Assembly (NCBI GenBank): GCA_013400155.1
Contig: VXBM01001671.1
Location: forward strand, 1 to 64,000
Source of the DNA: Helopsaltes ochotensis
Lineage: Eukaryota > Chordata > Aves > Passeriformes > Locustellidae
Reading direction: 5' to 3'
DNA length: 64,000 bases
The notes under the pieces are model-generated. The model was not told the origin of the DNA. It saw nothing but the letters and a program-made list of their open reading frames with translations, and made no database searches. The translations under genes and the position numbers were made by a program. Positions 46,875-57,171 of this stretch are shown here, piece by piece. The first letter of the stretch is position 1; each line of letters begins with the position of its first letter.

Positions 46875-47325
46875 AGGTTGAGGGCAAGGTAAAATTGATG
46901 TCATTTCATGATCAGGGTTGGAGTGACTTCAGTCATACGTGTAAAGTATTTACAGGTTTTACTTCGTTAGAGTATGTAGAGCATGAAAAGCAATATACAT
47001 TTTTGAGTTAATGAAGCGAAGTTCATCTTCTGCTCCTGGTTGGGCCCCTCCTTGGCTTAGCTCCCATTGGCTGCATTGCTTTAAACAGAGCATGGCCACA
47101 ATACCTCTGTGCCACTCCATCCCTTGTTCCTTGCCTCTCTCAGGGCAGCACACCAAGCTCCCTCAGTGTCCCTGCTCCTGGGGCTGCAAACTTTTTGTTT
47201 CTGGTGAATTATTGTCCACACAGACACTTCTCCATGTTGAGCTTTGTCTTTTAGTGTTTCTCCACAGACTAAAGTGGCACATGTATTTTTTCTGCCCCAA
47301 ATTGCCAGCACTTAACAGCTACCCT
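46875..47325 (-). repeat. Unclassified interspersed repeat, copy B
   Basis: The reverse complement of this segment is homologous to 41150-41605 over most of its length. It ends only a few bases before the target duplication of the next solo LTR (47331-47335). Family not recognised. The frames at 46959-47328 on both strands are incidental. Confidence 0.75.
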
Positions 47326-47635
47326 TGAGATGGAGTGTTATAGATGGGTAATGCAATGGTTGGCTCTCATAATTAAGGGATAAATATTAATATGTATGTT
47401 CAGAGAAGTTTTATTGATGTGTAGTTAAGTTATTCTCTCCAAAGTCGTCTTTCCCCTCCCCCTTTTGTTGTTGTCAGTGGAGGGCCTTGGTAGTTGGCAT
47501 ATTTGGGAGGAGGGCAGGCTTGTTACTAGGAGGTGCAGCATAGCAACACCTGACCTCCAATCAAGTTGTAAGAAAGTGATCTCCACCAATGGATGCTGAA
47601 GGAGGAGTCGACTGACAAGACTTTATAAGGGGCAA

Positions 47636-47646
47636 GGCATATAAAA
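47636..47646 (+). promoter_or_regulatory. LTR TATA box
   Basis: CATATAAAAGG, preceded by a second TA-rich site CTTTATAAGG near 47622. Transcription would be expected to start about 25-30 bp downstream. Inferred from LTR structure. Confidence 0.65.
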
Positions 47647-47750
47647 GGCAGAGCATCCATTTTGTACATGAGCATGTGGCAGAAGGTCACAAAGCTCCTA
47701 GCACTGTAATCCTTCCTTATTCAGTCTTTTGTTGTATTTTCTTAAGGTTT

Positions 47751-47756
47751 AATAAA
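47751..47756 (+). terminator. LTR polyadenylation signal
   Basis: AATAAA about 36 bp before the LTR end, in the expected place between R and U5. Confidence 0.6.
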
Positions 47757-47797
47757 CTTCTAAAATTTTAAAAGTGATCATCACTTCTCACATGGAG

Positions 47798-48620
47798 GTT
47801 TTTGACAGACCTGGTTAGAGGCATCCTTCTGCTAGCTGAAGATCATAGCTAAAAACTGTTTACTGTATGTGGGATACAATTGTGTTGGTCAAAATGAGAT
47901 TTTTTCTTCTTGACATATTCAAAAAAAGGAAAGGCTGAAGAAGAAGACAGTGACAAGAAGAATTGTGGTGAAATACTGCACTTATGACTGTTACTGAGTA
48001 TGACTCTTGCTATCTTAACTTTTACTGTTAGTTACTGACTCTGGTACATTCACTATCTTCTAGTCATTCCTGAGATTTAATTCCTCTAAGATATTGTCAT
48101 CCTGAAACAAAAAGTTACAGTTTTAACTCAAATATTTTGTAGCTGCTTTCTCATACTTAGACACCCCACCCCCACCCCACATTTTATTTTCCCTACCAGA
48201 TCAGTTAAGAACTAAGAAGCTTTAAAATCTTCAGTTTGCACATACAGAAGTCTTTATGGCTCAGCTGTTACAGGTAATGATGGGTCTTATATATCTTTAC
48301 AATATAGCAGTCATGAAACTAGAAGTCATCACACTATTTGAGATGAGCTTTTAATTGTGCTCATAACTCACTGAAAATTCCTTACTAGCTGGCCAGCATC
48401 TTGTTCAGGTCAAACATAAAATTTGTGTTTGTTAGCTGGGAGAACAGAGAAAGCTTAGAACTAAAGTTGTTGTGTTTTGTTTTTATTATCCTAGCTAGAT
48501 TTAAAATAAAAGAAAATGGAAAGGTTTTAATTACAGGTTTTATGTAGTTACAGGAAACATCCCCGTGGATAATACTGAAGTTCTATAGATCTCAGTAACC
48601 ACTTTGTTTCTCTGTTACTG
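47798..48620. other. Unique spacer between two solo LTRs
   Basis: About 820 bp with no gene or repeat recognised. Confidence 0.45.
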
Positions 48621-48626
48621 CTAAGT

Positions 48627-49208
48627 TGTTGAGTTCTGTTGTTAACCTATTTTTCTATTGAACTGCCTTTAACGATTAATATTGTCAGTTCTGAAAAAAT
48701 CCTTCCCTGTCAATCCTCTCCTGTTCCCCTCCACCCACTCCTCGGCTGCCTGTCTGTCACCCGGCTGCTACTCCCAGATTCTGGAAGAATCTGTGGAGGG
48801 CGTCAAGTGATAGGCCAGGATCAGAGGAAGTCCTTCCTCAAGAACCCTCACTTGTCCCCTTGGTTGTCCATCAAACCCTGGTTCTCCTCCCCGGTTATCC
48901 CCTATCAGTGGAGAATGTATCCCTTCCCTCGTACCTCCCCTCAGATAACACTCAATGAGCTTGGTGCTCAGTCACAGCTGCGGTCCTGAGACTCGGAGGT
49001 CCCTATGGGGACGCAATGAAGTCTTGGCTTTTGCCCTCCAGCTGAGTCTGCCTCCTCCTTCGCCATAGCTGCAGCCTCTCCTGGACAAGGAAAGAGATCT
49101 CCTCTGCAGCTCCCTGGACTCTTGGCATCCCAGGGAGCGTTCCCTGCACTGTCCACGGCATCAGCTAGCTGGGGCAGGCAGAGACACCCCAAAAGGGACA
49201 TCGCGGCA
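48627..49208 (+). mobile_element. Solo LTR with 6-bp target duplication
   Basis: It starts TGTTGAGTTCTG, ends GGGACATCGCGGCA, and is flanked by CTAAGT on both sides (48621-48626 and 49209-49214). It belongs to the same family as 34186-34797: the GTCAATCCT start of the C-rich region, the GCCCTCCAGCTGAGTCTG stretch and the CAGCCTCTCCTGGACAAGG stretch align. It lacks the 28-bp terminal duplication of that copy. Frames at 48639-49340 are LTR sequence. Length is 582 bp. Confidence 0.93.
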
Positions 49209-49214
49209 CTAAGT

Positions 49215-50684
49215 AACACTTTCCATACTTCCTCTAGAACACAGTGGGGAGATCACACCATATTCAAGTCAGGAAAAAACTTATGTCTTCAACCTGAGAA
49301 TATTGCTTTTCAAAGAATTTTTTATTTTATTTCATTTTAAACCCCTAGCGCTTACACCTCTTGCTGTGTTACCCATCCTGGTTGAATAGTTGCCTTCCAA
49401 GATCATTAATTTTTAAACAGGCCTAAGTTCCTACACTTTTCTAGAATACTTAGGTATTCATACAAAGGTACACAAACCTATCCTTAACATAGCCAGGAGA
49501 ATTTCTACTTAACCAGGAACAAATTTATCTCTCTTTTCTTTTAATGGCTTCTTAAAGATTGTTTTTGTGAGTGGTGAGAGAGCTTAGTGTTTCTGGGAGG
49601 CCATTAAAGACAAACTTCAGAAAAAGACAGATGTTTGCAAAGCTTAAATATTCCTTCTGCTGGACTGCAGAGGTCTTATATTATTTTGCCTTTTAAACTT
49701 TCCAGTACTATGGCTTAGCTTTTACAGTTCTGCATTTAGTGTGAAACTGAAGGACATTTCCAGGGCAACATAGTCTAACATCATGAATTTCCCAGAGGCA
49801 TTCATGTGGATGCCGTTAACAGATGGTGATTTGAGACTGAAGCACTTGAGTAACCAGCTGATCTTGGGAAAATAAGAGGAGGAGGGAGGATGGAATGGTT
49901 TCTGGCCATCCCCATCCCAGGTGTCATCCTGTCACTTTCATCAGCTGTACTTTTGGCCTTGACTATTAGAAGTCACTTTGTGTTTAGTCTCTAAATGTCT
50001 TTACCATGAGAAAATTTGTCAGAATGGTGGCTGTTGGAAGTGGTCCCTGTGATGTGGGAGGTCAGTTAAGAAGGTGCCACTTTCTCAAAAGCACACAAAA
50101 ACTATGGAGAACACTCAGTAAGCAAGAACTCAAGTGCTTTACTTCCAGAAAGTTAATGCGTTAAAATTTTTGCCAGCTCAGACAGCACATTAAAAAGAAT
50201 CTTGTGACAATTACTTAAATTATTGTTGCATACAAGCCTAGCTGAAAACCAACAAACAAAAAAGATTATAATATGTTAGAGTGCACAAACATACCTGAAA
50301 CAGGACAGTGGGAAAGAACTTTGACCCTTTGACCATAATAATGTACATTTACCACTAGGAAAACTTAGTATTTTTACAAACACTTTAACTCCTTCTTCTA
50401 TTCTTTTAGTCTTTTTCTGTACTCTTACTTGACTTTCCTTCACATAGCCTACCATGTGTAAAGTAGATCTGCTCATCTTATGCATCAGAATATTAGACTC
50501 TTCACAGGAAATTGCAATCAAGACTGGCAGCTCACATAAAAACTTCAGAAACCAGCAGATGGTTGCAAAATACATTGTATTTTACCACTGTTCTTTCCTT
50601 CTGAAACAGGGGGATTTGTTTGTGAGCAGCTGCATCTATTTCAGAATTTCCTTCCTTTTCTGGTACATTCTTTCCTTTTCCTGT
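49215..50684. other. Unique sequence, no gene seen
   Basis: About 1.5 kb with no gene or repeat recognised. Confidence 0.45.
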
Positions 50685-50885
50685 ATCATAGAGTAATTGA
50701 GGTGGGAAGGCAGCTCTCCAGATCATCTGCTCAACCCCACAAACCAGACAGAGGAGAAGCAGATTTCTCAGAGTCATGTCTGGATGGGTTTTGAACATCT
50801 TCAAGGATGAAAACTCTACAAACCTTGTTCCAGTGTTTGTCCAGTCTCTCTGTAATAAAAGTGTAGTTTTCTCTTTTTCTCTTAA
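50685..50885 (-). mobile_element. CR1 LINE 3' end, minus strand
   Basis: Plus-strand text reads ATCATAGAGTAATTGAGGTGGGAAGG, then GATCATCTGCTCAACCCCAC, TGGGTTTTGAACATCTTCAAGG, CTCTACAAACC and TTGTTCCAGTGTTTGTCCAG. This is the reverse complement of the CR1 3' region and ends with the terminal octamer side at the left. It is 5'-truncated and about 200 bp long. Confidence 0.85.
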
Positions 50886-51170
50886 AATTTAAAAATGGAA
50901 TTTTCTGTATTTCAGTTCATATCTGTGATAGAATAACAATTATGAGAGTAGAAATGGGTATATTCTAAATGCAAGAATCAGAATCCTTTCTGTTCAATTA
51001 ATAAAAGGAAAGGCACAAAACCTTTCTTCACAGAAGTTTGATTGGCTTGCAGTTACTTCTGCACGATGCTAGTTAGGAGACAGGCATTCCTCACTTACCA
51101 GGTAGTTAGAAGACTCTGGTTGAAAAACCAAATATTCAGTTTTAATTCAAAATTCTGAGAGTCCACCTAT
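50886..51170. other. Short unique spacer
   Basis: No feature recognised between the CR1 tail and the next LTR. Confidence 0.4.
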
Positions 51171-51175
51171 GACTT

Positions 51176-51935
51176 TGTCTTGGTTGGAAAGACAGGTATC
51201 TGCTAGGGAGGGCAGGACCTCCCTTTGGAATAGAGAATCCGGATCCCCTCCCACTAAATTATTATAATTTGAAATTAAATGAGCTTTTCAAGCAGAGGTA
51301 TGGAATTAGGAATAACAGTTCTTTACTAGTGTGTATAACAAGGTAAAACAAACAGCAATAACTACTACAACATTAACAGTAAGACCAACCCAAAGACCTT
51401 AAGAGGCTTGGCTTCTGAGTCTGTGGGCAGTCAGGTGCCGGGGCTCCAAGAGCACCAGGCTGAAATGGTGGGAAAATCCCAGCTGTGGGTGAGATCAGAA
51501 GCGCTCTCTGATGGCAGCTGAAGCAGCAGGATTGTCCTGGCCGAGCACAACCTGGTGGGGGAAAGCCACAAAGCAGTGTCGAGGAAAACAGTGGCGGCGG
51601 GACAGGGCTGGCCCAGCTCCAGCAAGGCGAAGAAGGTGAGCTCGGAGTTCTGAGGCGCACGAGGAGCCGATGCAGGTTCCCCAGGTAGCAGCAATGAACT
51701 CCGTCTGCAGCAAAGCAGCAGCGGCCGTGTGCTCCCCGAATGCTGGGACCAAGAGAGCAAAACTGCCCCCAACCTCGTTCTTTACCTGCTTCCCAACCGT
51801 CATGGTATCTTCTCCTTTTGTTTTAGCCAAGTACGGAAACAAAGCACTCACAAGTATCCAGCAATTAGTCTTGTAGCAACCTAGGTAGGGGAAGAAAATT
51901 CTGCAAAACAGGAAAAACAATTCCAACCCCCAACA
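51176..51935 (-). mobile_element. Solo LTR with 5-bp target duplication, inverted partner of 56389-57166
   Basis: The plus strand starts TGTCTTGGTTGGAAAGACAGG and ends CCAACCCCCAACA. The element is flanked by GACTT on both sides (51171-51175 and 51936-51940). The reverse complement aligns along its whole length with 56389-57166. I place the sense strand on the minus strand because related avian LTRs have their polyadenylation signal near the TGTCTTGG side; this is weakly supported here. The minus-strand frames of up to 143 codons are LTR sequence. Length is 760 bp. Confidence 0.9.
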
Positions 51936-51940
51936 GACTT

Positions 51941-52509
51941 CTTCAGGATGTTAGCACAAGCTTTTAGATAGGAAAATATTTATCTTGTCAATTCTTCTGT
52001 GAGTCCCATGCTTTTTGGTTGTTCATTTTTTCTCCAGCACAAGGAATAGTCTTTTAATTTTTAAAAAATTTTATTTTATTGTTATAGTTTTTTTTCCTTT
52101 TCCATTTTCCTTCTTTTCCTTATTTTCTTTCTTATGATTCTCTGGAGAAGTTCAAACAGCATATATTTGAAAGACGACTTTTATCAGGTAACAAAATTCA
52201 AGAGTTTGAGGTGTTATGAGGGAAAAATATATTTTGTTTTTCCCTGTCCACAGGATTAGGAAAGGAATACCATGCTACTCTCCTAGAAAATGAGAACTGC
52301 ACAGGCCTGTGTCCTGTTGCATCTTCCTGGGGAGCTGGAAACAGCTAACAGCAGATGGGGATTGCTTTCTGCAGTTGATGTGCCTGCAGATAATCAGCCC
52401 TTGACTTCTGCAGTCCTGCCTGTTTATAGAAAAAAAAGAGGATATGGACAGCTTTAAAGAAAATAGTGATATTTCCTTCCTGAAGAGCAAGGCCAGAGGT
52501 GTGCATATC
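51941..52509. other. Unique spacer with a T-rich patch
   Basis: A pyrimidine-rich stretch at about 52060-52140 is the only structure seen. No gene. Confidence 0.45.
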
Positions 52510-52668
52510 TGTGAGGGTTAAGTAGTGTCCCCACTTTCAGGGTCTGGGTCTTCAGGATCTCTCAGACCCTGATAGCCGTAGGTGGCCCAGATAGAATGGT
52601 GCCGCAAGGTACCGCTCAACCCGATGCCTCGGCAGAGATCCCAGCCTCAGGCATACCTTAGCAAGCTT

Positions 52669-52736
52669 AGTGATTTCAGCTCTTAGCGATTTCAGCTCTT
52701 TAGCAGTTCTCAGCTCTTTGTGATATTCAGCTCTTT
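52669..52736 (-). repeat. Four short tandem units in LTR U5
   Basis: Four imperfect 16-18 bp units at 52669-52684, 52685-52701, 52702-52719 and 52720-52736. Each ends CAGCTCTT(T). They lie downstream of the polyadenylation signal on the minus strand. Confidence 0.85.
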
Positions 52737-52871
52737 GCTTGCTAAGGTGCCTCGGCAGATGCAGGGAGAGAGAGGAGAAGGCCGTGTGGAGTTCCTCAGA
52801 GTATCTTTATTGGCGTTCTCTGTGAAGGGGTCCAGGGACAGCTCTTCTGCTTAACAGGGCAGAGTTCAGGG

Positions 52872-52878
52872 TTTTTAT
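52872..52878 (-). promoter_or_regulatory. LTR TATA box
   Basis: TATAAAA on the minus strand, with AATAAA at 52806-52811 downstream, as in compact retroviral LTRs. Confidence 0.65.
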
Positions 52879-53066
52879 AGGGTTTGGGGGGATTGAAAAG
52901 TGGACCAATAGAATGACTTGGGGTAAAAGTGACCTGTGGCCTTACAGAGAGATAAGAGAGGGTCTTAGGAGTGGGAAAAGGGTTTGTCCTGTCACCGTGA
53001 CTTAGCATTTCTTTATCTCAGGCAGCTGACCGCCACAGAGGCCTTGCAGGCCTCTCAGCTGCAACA

Positions 53067-54944
53067 CCCACGAGGGGTGTCTCCTGTGGTTCCCCCTGCT
53101 CCCCTCGTTAGACGAGTCAGCCAGGTTCTCACTGCTCACTGCCTGTTGTAGAACACTTGCAAATTGCAGCATTTTTGGGACCTCTGTCTTTCTTTTTGGA
53201 TTGGTTACAAAGGAGGCTGCAGAAAATCAGATGCATTATCACACCAGAGTTTTTCCTAGGAATTTCACACCAGAAAAATTCCTAGGGATAAGAATTACAT
53301 TTGCATGCAGTTCATCCGCTTGAAAAGGATATAGGTCTTTGTGGTCATAACTGTGTTTCTGTGTAGCCACAAGTCTTTTCTGCATAAGTATCTTTTTTTC
53401 TGATTACTCCTGTGCTGAGCTCACACAGGCACTGGGTGGGGTGCCAATCTCCTCACAGGGGTCTGCAGACTGTACCACCAAAGTACCAATTTTAGTTCCT
53501 AAAATCTCTTCTTGTGCCTCTTTTCATCCAGGAACAGTCTGTGTTCTTTTCTCACATGAATTTAGTGATGAGACTGGTGTAAAAGGTGCTTGCTTTCTTA
53601 AATCTCAGTAGGGGATACTTTGCACCTCCTTTACTCCATGTCCTGCATATTTCTAATCGAAGTCACATGTTTGAAAACCCTTTCAAAAAGAAAATTGAAA
53701 ATGTGGCTGTATTTCTAGTTGGAGTATTTGGATATCTCGCATTTTGACAATCTACAAGACAATATAGCTTGGATAGCTAGAACTATGATAATCATGGTTT
53801 TTTGTTGAATCTATAGGAAACAGTGACTGCTACCTATCAACACATTATCTCACATTCATCTGTCTGCCTTTTCTGAGGCATGAACAAAAATCACTGTACT
53901 TTAAAATCTATTAACATGTTCCTAAATGATTTTAGTAATATAGGTTTGATAACTTTCCTGTAAAAGTGTTACTTATTATTGCACTTTCAAATGATTGGTT
54001 TATTTTAATGCTTTGAGCCTCTTTTGATATCTTTAGCCTAAAAACTGAGAAGTTTTATACTGTGCAGATTGTCCTTCCTTGGGGTAAATGTTGTATAAGT
54101 TTACCCCTATTTTGAAAAAGACTCATTTTAAGGATAAATATGCCTAAATAAGTTTGAATGTAATCAAGTAATTAAGTAAAAAAATTATTTAATCTTGAAT
54201 GTCTGTGCTACATAATAGCTGGCAGACTGTAGTAAATTTTCAGATTTGCCTCAGAGTTGCCTTAAGTTGGTGAAGAATTGATGAAGAATAACATAAGCTA
54301 GGCCTTGTGCTTATCTTGCACCTGGCTCAGGCAAGGCCTGAAGACTGAAATGTATCTGGAGTGAAGCGAGTCCTCTCAGCTGATGTTGTTTCAGTGAGAC
54401 ACAGGACAACATCTGCATCTCTGCACTTAGCACTGGCCTCACTCCCTCCGCACTGTGAGAAACAAGCCTTGTTATAAACTTGGTTTGTTAAGGAGATAAT
54501 GAGAAAACTCTGTTGAAGGTCAGAGAGCCACTACTGCTGCCTCAGAGGGTGGAGGAGGATCCAAGTGTTGATTTTACCTTTTGTATCAACTATGAATTCT
54601 GACTAAAACCAACCAAGGCTCTCATATACGTATTAGTTTTCACTCCCCTAAGAATGCAAATGAAGAAAAAAAAGAAAACATGCCTTATACCTATGACCAT
54701 GGTAACCAGTATTTCACCCTATAATGGGTGACTATTCCACCTCTTTGGGAAGGGCAAAAATTATAGTATAAAAGAAAAGGGTGTTGGTGGCAAAAATGGA
54801 GAGGGGGAAACATCTCTGCTCACTTGGGATTGGTCCACAGGTTCTGTCTCTTCTTCTCTTTTTCTAAGGGCCACCTTTGGGTACGTTCTGCATTTCCAGC
54901 TGTGTTGGTGCAGACGTGGGAATGTTTATATACCTGTGTCTATA
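53067..54944. other. Unique sequence, no gene seen
   Basis: The first 90 bp are C-rich and may belong to the LTR. The rest is AT-rich with no gene or repeat recognised. Confidence 0.4.
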
Positions 54945-55115
54945 GACTGATTATACTATATATGTATTTGTATATCTGTATCTATAGATAGATTATATAT
55001 ATACACACACATATATGTATAGACACCCACACAGATATATATATGTATGTATAAAATATGATATATATATATATATAATATTATCTCTATCTCTCTAATA
55101 GATCTCTATTACTGC
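54945..55115. repeat. TA/TATG/TCTA-rich microsatellite region
   Basis: Mixed TATATA, ATGTATG, CTATAGATAGAT, ACACAC and CTCTATCTCT units, with a pure AT run near 55062-55076. Such DNA is prone to melting and slippage. Confidence 0.9.
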
Positions 55116-55289
55116 ACTCCAACACTCTGTAGCTACTGCACCCTTCACTGGTAGTTCTGAATCTTCCCTCTGCTGTTTCAATGAACTGATCCATGAATTT
55201 TTAAATGAAATTCGGGTGAATTCACATGAAAGTTTGTGATTATGGGTTGTGCAGGTTCTTCGTGAACTCAGCCATGGCATGAGAAGCTG

Positions 55290-55490
55290 GTAAACTGCAC
55301 TATTTGTGAGTCTGTGATCACAAAAGTTCTTACTGAAAGTGACCAGGATGATAGTGCCAAATTGGCTGAAAAGAGAAAAAAAGCCCAGCTGCTCCCATCC
55401 CCTCTGATCTCTGAGGATCAGCTGCAATGGAGGATTGTTGGTTTTTTTCCCTGCCAAAGTTCTATACCCTTATCACAGCACTAGTTTCAA
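55290..55490 (+). repeat. Unclassified repeat family 2, copy B
   Basis: It aligns by eye with 41785-41970 (AAGTTCTTACTGAAAGTGAC, AGTGCCAAATTGGCTG, AGCCCAGC..., CTGATCTCTGAGGATCAGCTG, TTTTCCCTGCCAAAG). The 120-codon minus frame at 55095-55457 crosses it and the microsatellite and is not credible as a gene. Confidence 0.55.
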
Positions 55491-56383
55491 AAAACAAGAG
55501 AAGGAAACATACCTTTTGAGTGATGCAGTGCATAAAAGAAAACTTTTGTGCATTGTATTCCCTTACCTCTAACAATAGCTCTAATTAGTCTCCTACTTGG
55601 AGCATTTTCTTCTGTTACAGGACATTTCAGATACAGAGATTTTGCCTAATACATGGAAATATCAGTTATTAAAATTACAGTTCAGTTGCAAAATCTTTGA
55701 GCAAACATCTTCTAGGCTCTGCTTAAATTTCCTTTGAAACTGCGTTAAGTCTGGCCTGCTTTGCATCATTTGAGCTTTACTGATATCATGAAATGTGTCT
55801 ACATACAGCCAGGCATTTTGTCTCTTGAAGTCAGCTGGCTCTGTAACAGAATTCCACATCCATTTTGACGTGAATTTTTCGTTTTCCTTAAGTTGCATAT
55901 AGTACTGAATTTTCAAGGGAGTAGAATACACAGATCCCACTAAAATTTGAGGTGCCTCTGCTCACAGGCAAAATTGCTTGGATAAATACTTGCCTAATAG
56001 GTAACATTTTTGTCTGGTGACAACTAAGCTTCAGTCTCCTTAAAGAAACTGATTAAGGTCACACATTAAAAAAAAAGAAACGCTACTGAAAAGAACTTTG
56101 TCAAGAGATTTGTAGGAAAGTAGACAAAAGTGGGAGGAAAACCACCAAAAATCTTTTTTTCCGTAAGAGGGGAGAGGTAATACTTTATTCCATATTTGTG
56201 AGCTGCAGAATATTGGCAGTAGGGATTAAAGTGTTTGTTGTTAGCTGGGAAGGCTCACAGACAAGAAACACTCAAAATTTATGTGGAAGATTGGTAGAGA
56301 GGTGCACGAAATTCTTCCCTAACCCCCAAATATGTGCTGTCTGAGGTGAACAGCTATTATTTGTAGGAACCCTTGAAAAATGA
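55491..56383. other. Unique sequence with one protein-like open frame
   Basis: On the minus strand a frame is open from just after a TGA at 55962-55964 down to a TGA at 55662. That gives about 99 codons with a mixed, protein-like composition (W, Y, F, K, D and E residues, no low complexity). There is no ATG at its 5' end. An AG that could be a splice acceptor lies near 55958-55959. I recognise no family and do not call a gene. Confidence 0.4.
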
Positions 56384-56388
56384 AGGTG

Positions 56389-57166
56389 TGTTGGGGTTGG
56401 ATTTGTTTTTCCTTTTTGTGGAATTTTCTTCCCCCACCCAAGTTGCTATGAGACTGATTGCTGGATACTTGTGGGTGCTTTGTTTCGGTACTTGGCTAAA
56501 ACAAAAGGAGAGATACCACGATGGTTTATAAGCAGGTAAAGAACGAGGCTGGGGGCAGTTTCGCTCTCTTGGTCCCAGCATCTTAGAGAGGAATGGCTGC
56601 TGCTGCTTTGCTGCAGGAGTTCATTGCTGCTACTGAGTCTGGTCCTGGGAAACCTGCCATTGTCTCCTTGTGTGCCCGGGAATTCTGAGCTTGCCTTCTC
56701 CGCGCTGCTGGAGCTGCACCAGCCCTGTCCTGCTGCCACTGCTTCCTCGACACTGCTTTGTGCTTTGGGTGCTTTCCCACCACGTTGTGCTCCCTCTTGG
56801 CCAGGACATCCCTGCTGCTCCAGCTGCCACCAAGAGAGAGCTTCTGATCTCATCCACAGCCTGGGATTTTCCCACCGTTTTAGCCTGGTGCTCTCGGAGT
56901 CCCAGCACCCGACTGCCCCCGGGCTCTGAAGCAAAGCCTCTTAAGGTCTTTGGGTCTGTCTTATTGTTAATGCTGTAGTGGTTGTTGCTTGTTTTGCCTT
57001 GTTATACATAATACTAAAAGAACTGTCATTCCCATCCCCATACCTCTGCCCGAAAGCCCTTTTAATATTCCAAATTATAATAATTTGGAGGGAGGGGATT
57101 CGAATTCTCCATTCCAAAGGGAGGTCCTGCCCTCCCTAGCAGATACCTGTCTATCAAACCAAGACA
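56389..57166 (+). mobile_element. Solo LTR with 5-bp target duplication, inverted partner of 51176-51935
   Basis: It starts TGTTGGGGTTGG and ends ATCAAACCAAGACA, with AGGTG on both sides (56384-56388 and 57167-57171). Aligned blocks with the reverse complement of 51176-51935 include TTGCTGGATACTTGTG, TACTTGGCTAAAACAAAAGG and AAAGAACGAGGCTGGGGGCA near the start, and TCCAAAGGGAGGTCCTGCCC near the end. Minus-strand frames of up to 162 codons and plus frames of about 100 codons are LTR artefacts. Length is 778 bp. Confidence 0.92.
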
Positions 57167-57171
57167 AGGTG

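Larger units (their letters stand above)
47336..47792 (+). mobile_element. Solo LTR with 5-bp target duplication
   Basis: It starts TGTTATAGATGGGTAATGC, ends ATCACTTCTCACA, and is flanked by TGGAG on both sides (47331-47335 and 47793-47797). A TATA box (CATATAAAAGG, 47636-47646) is followed about 110 bp later by AATAAA (47751-47756), giving a clear U3-R-U5 layout. Its start resembles the rightmost end of the LTR at 39967 read on the minus strand (TGTTATAGATGAATG), so they may be related. Length is 457 bp. Confidence 0.92.
52510..53066 (-). mobile_element. Retroviral LTR, minus strand, outer edge uncertain
   Basis: On the minus strand it has a TATAAAA box (52872-52878), an AATAAA (52806-52811) about 65 bp downstream, and an end reading CTTAACCCTCACA at 52510. 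The upstream edge is best placed at TGTTGCAGCTGAGAGG (53066), but the C-rich sequence to 53160 could also belong to it. No target duplication was found with either choice, so a truncated provirus remnant is possible. The minus-strand frame at 52796-53008 lies in the LTR. Confidence 0.75.

Noticed and set aside
47336..49208. A provirus bounded by the LTRs at 47336 and 48627
   Set aside because: The two LTRs are of different families, each has its own target duplication, and the 0.8 kb between them shows no retroviral sequence.
51431..51926. Frames of 113 and 143 codons on the minus strand
   Set aside because: They lie within the solo LTR at 51176-51935 and overlap one another in different frames.
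56446..56934. 162-codon minus-strand frame and overlapping plus-strand frames of about 100 codons
   Set aside because: All lie within the solo LTR at 56389-57166. The inverted partner LTR also yields long unrelated frames, as GC-rich LTR sequence often does.
51176..57166. A provirus bounded by the LTRs at 51176 and 56389
   Set aside because: They are in opposite orientation with different target duplications, and the interval contains unrelated sequence, so they are separate insertions.
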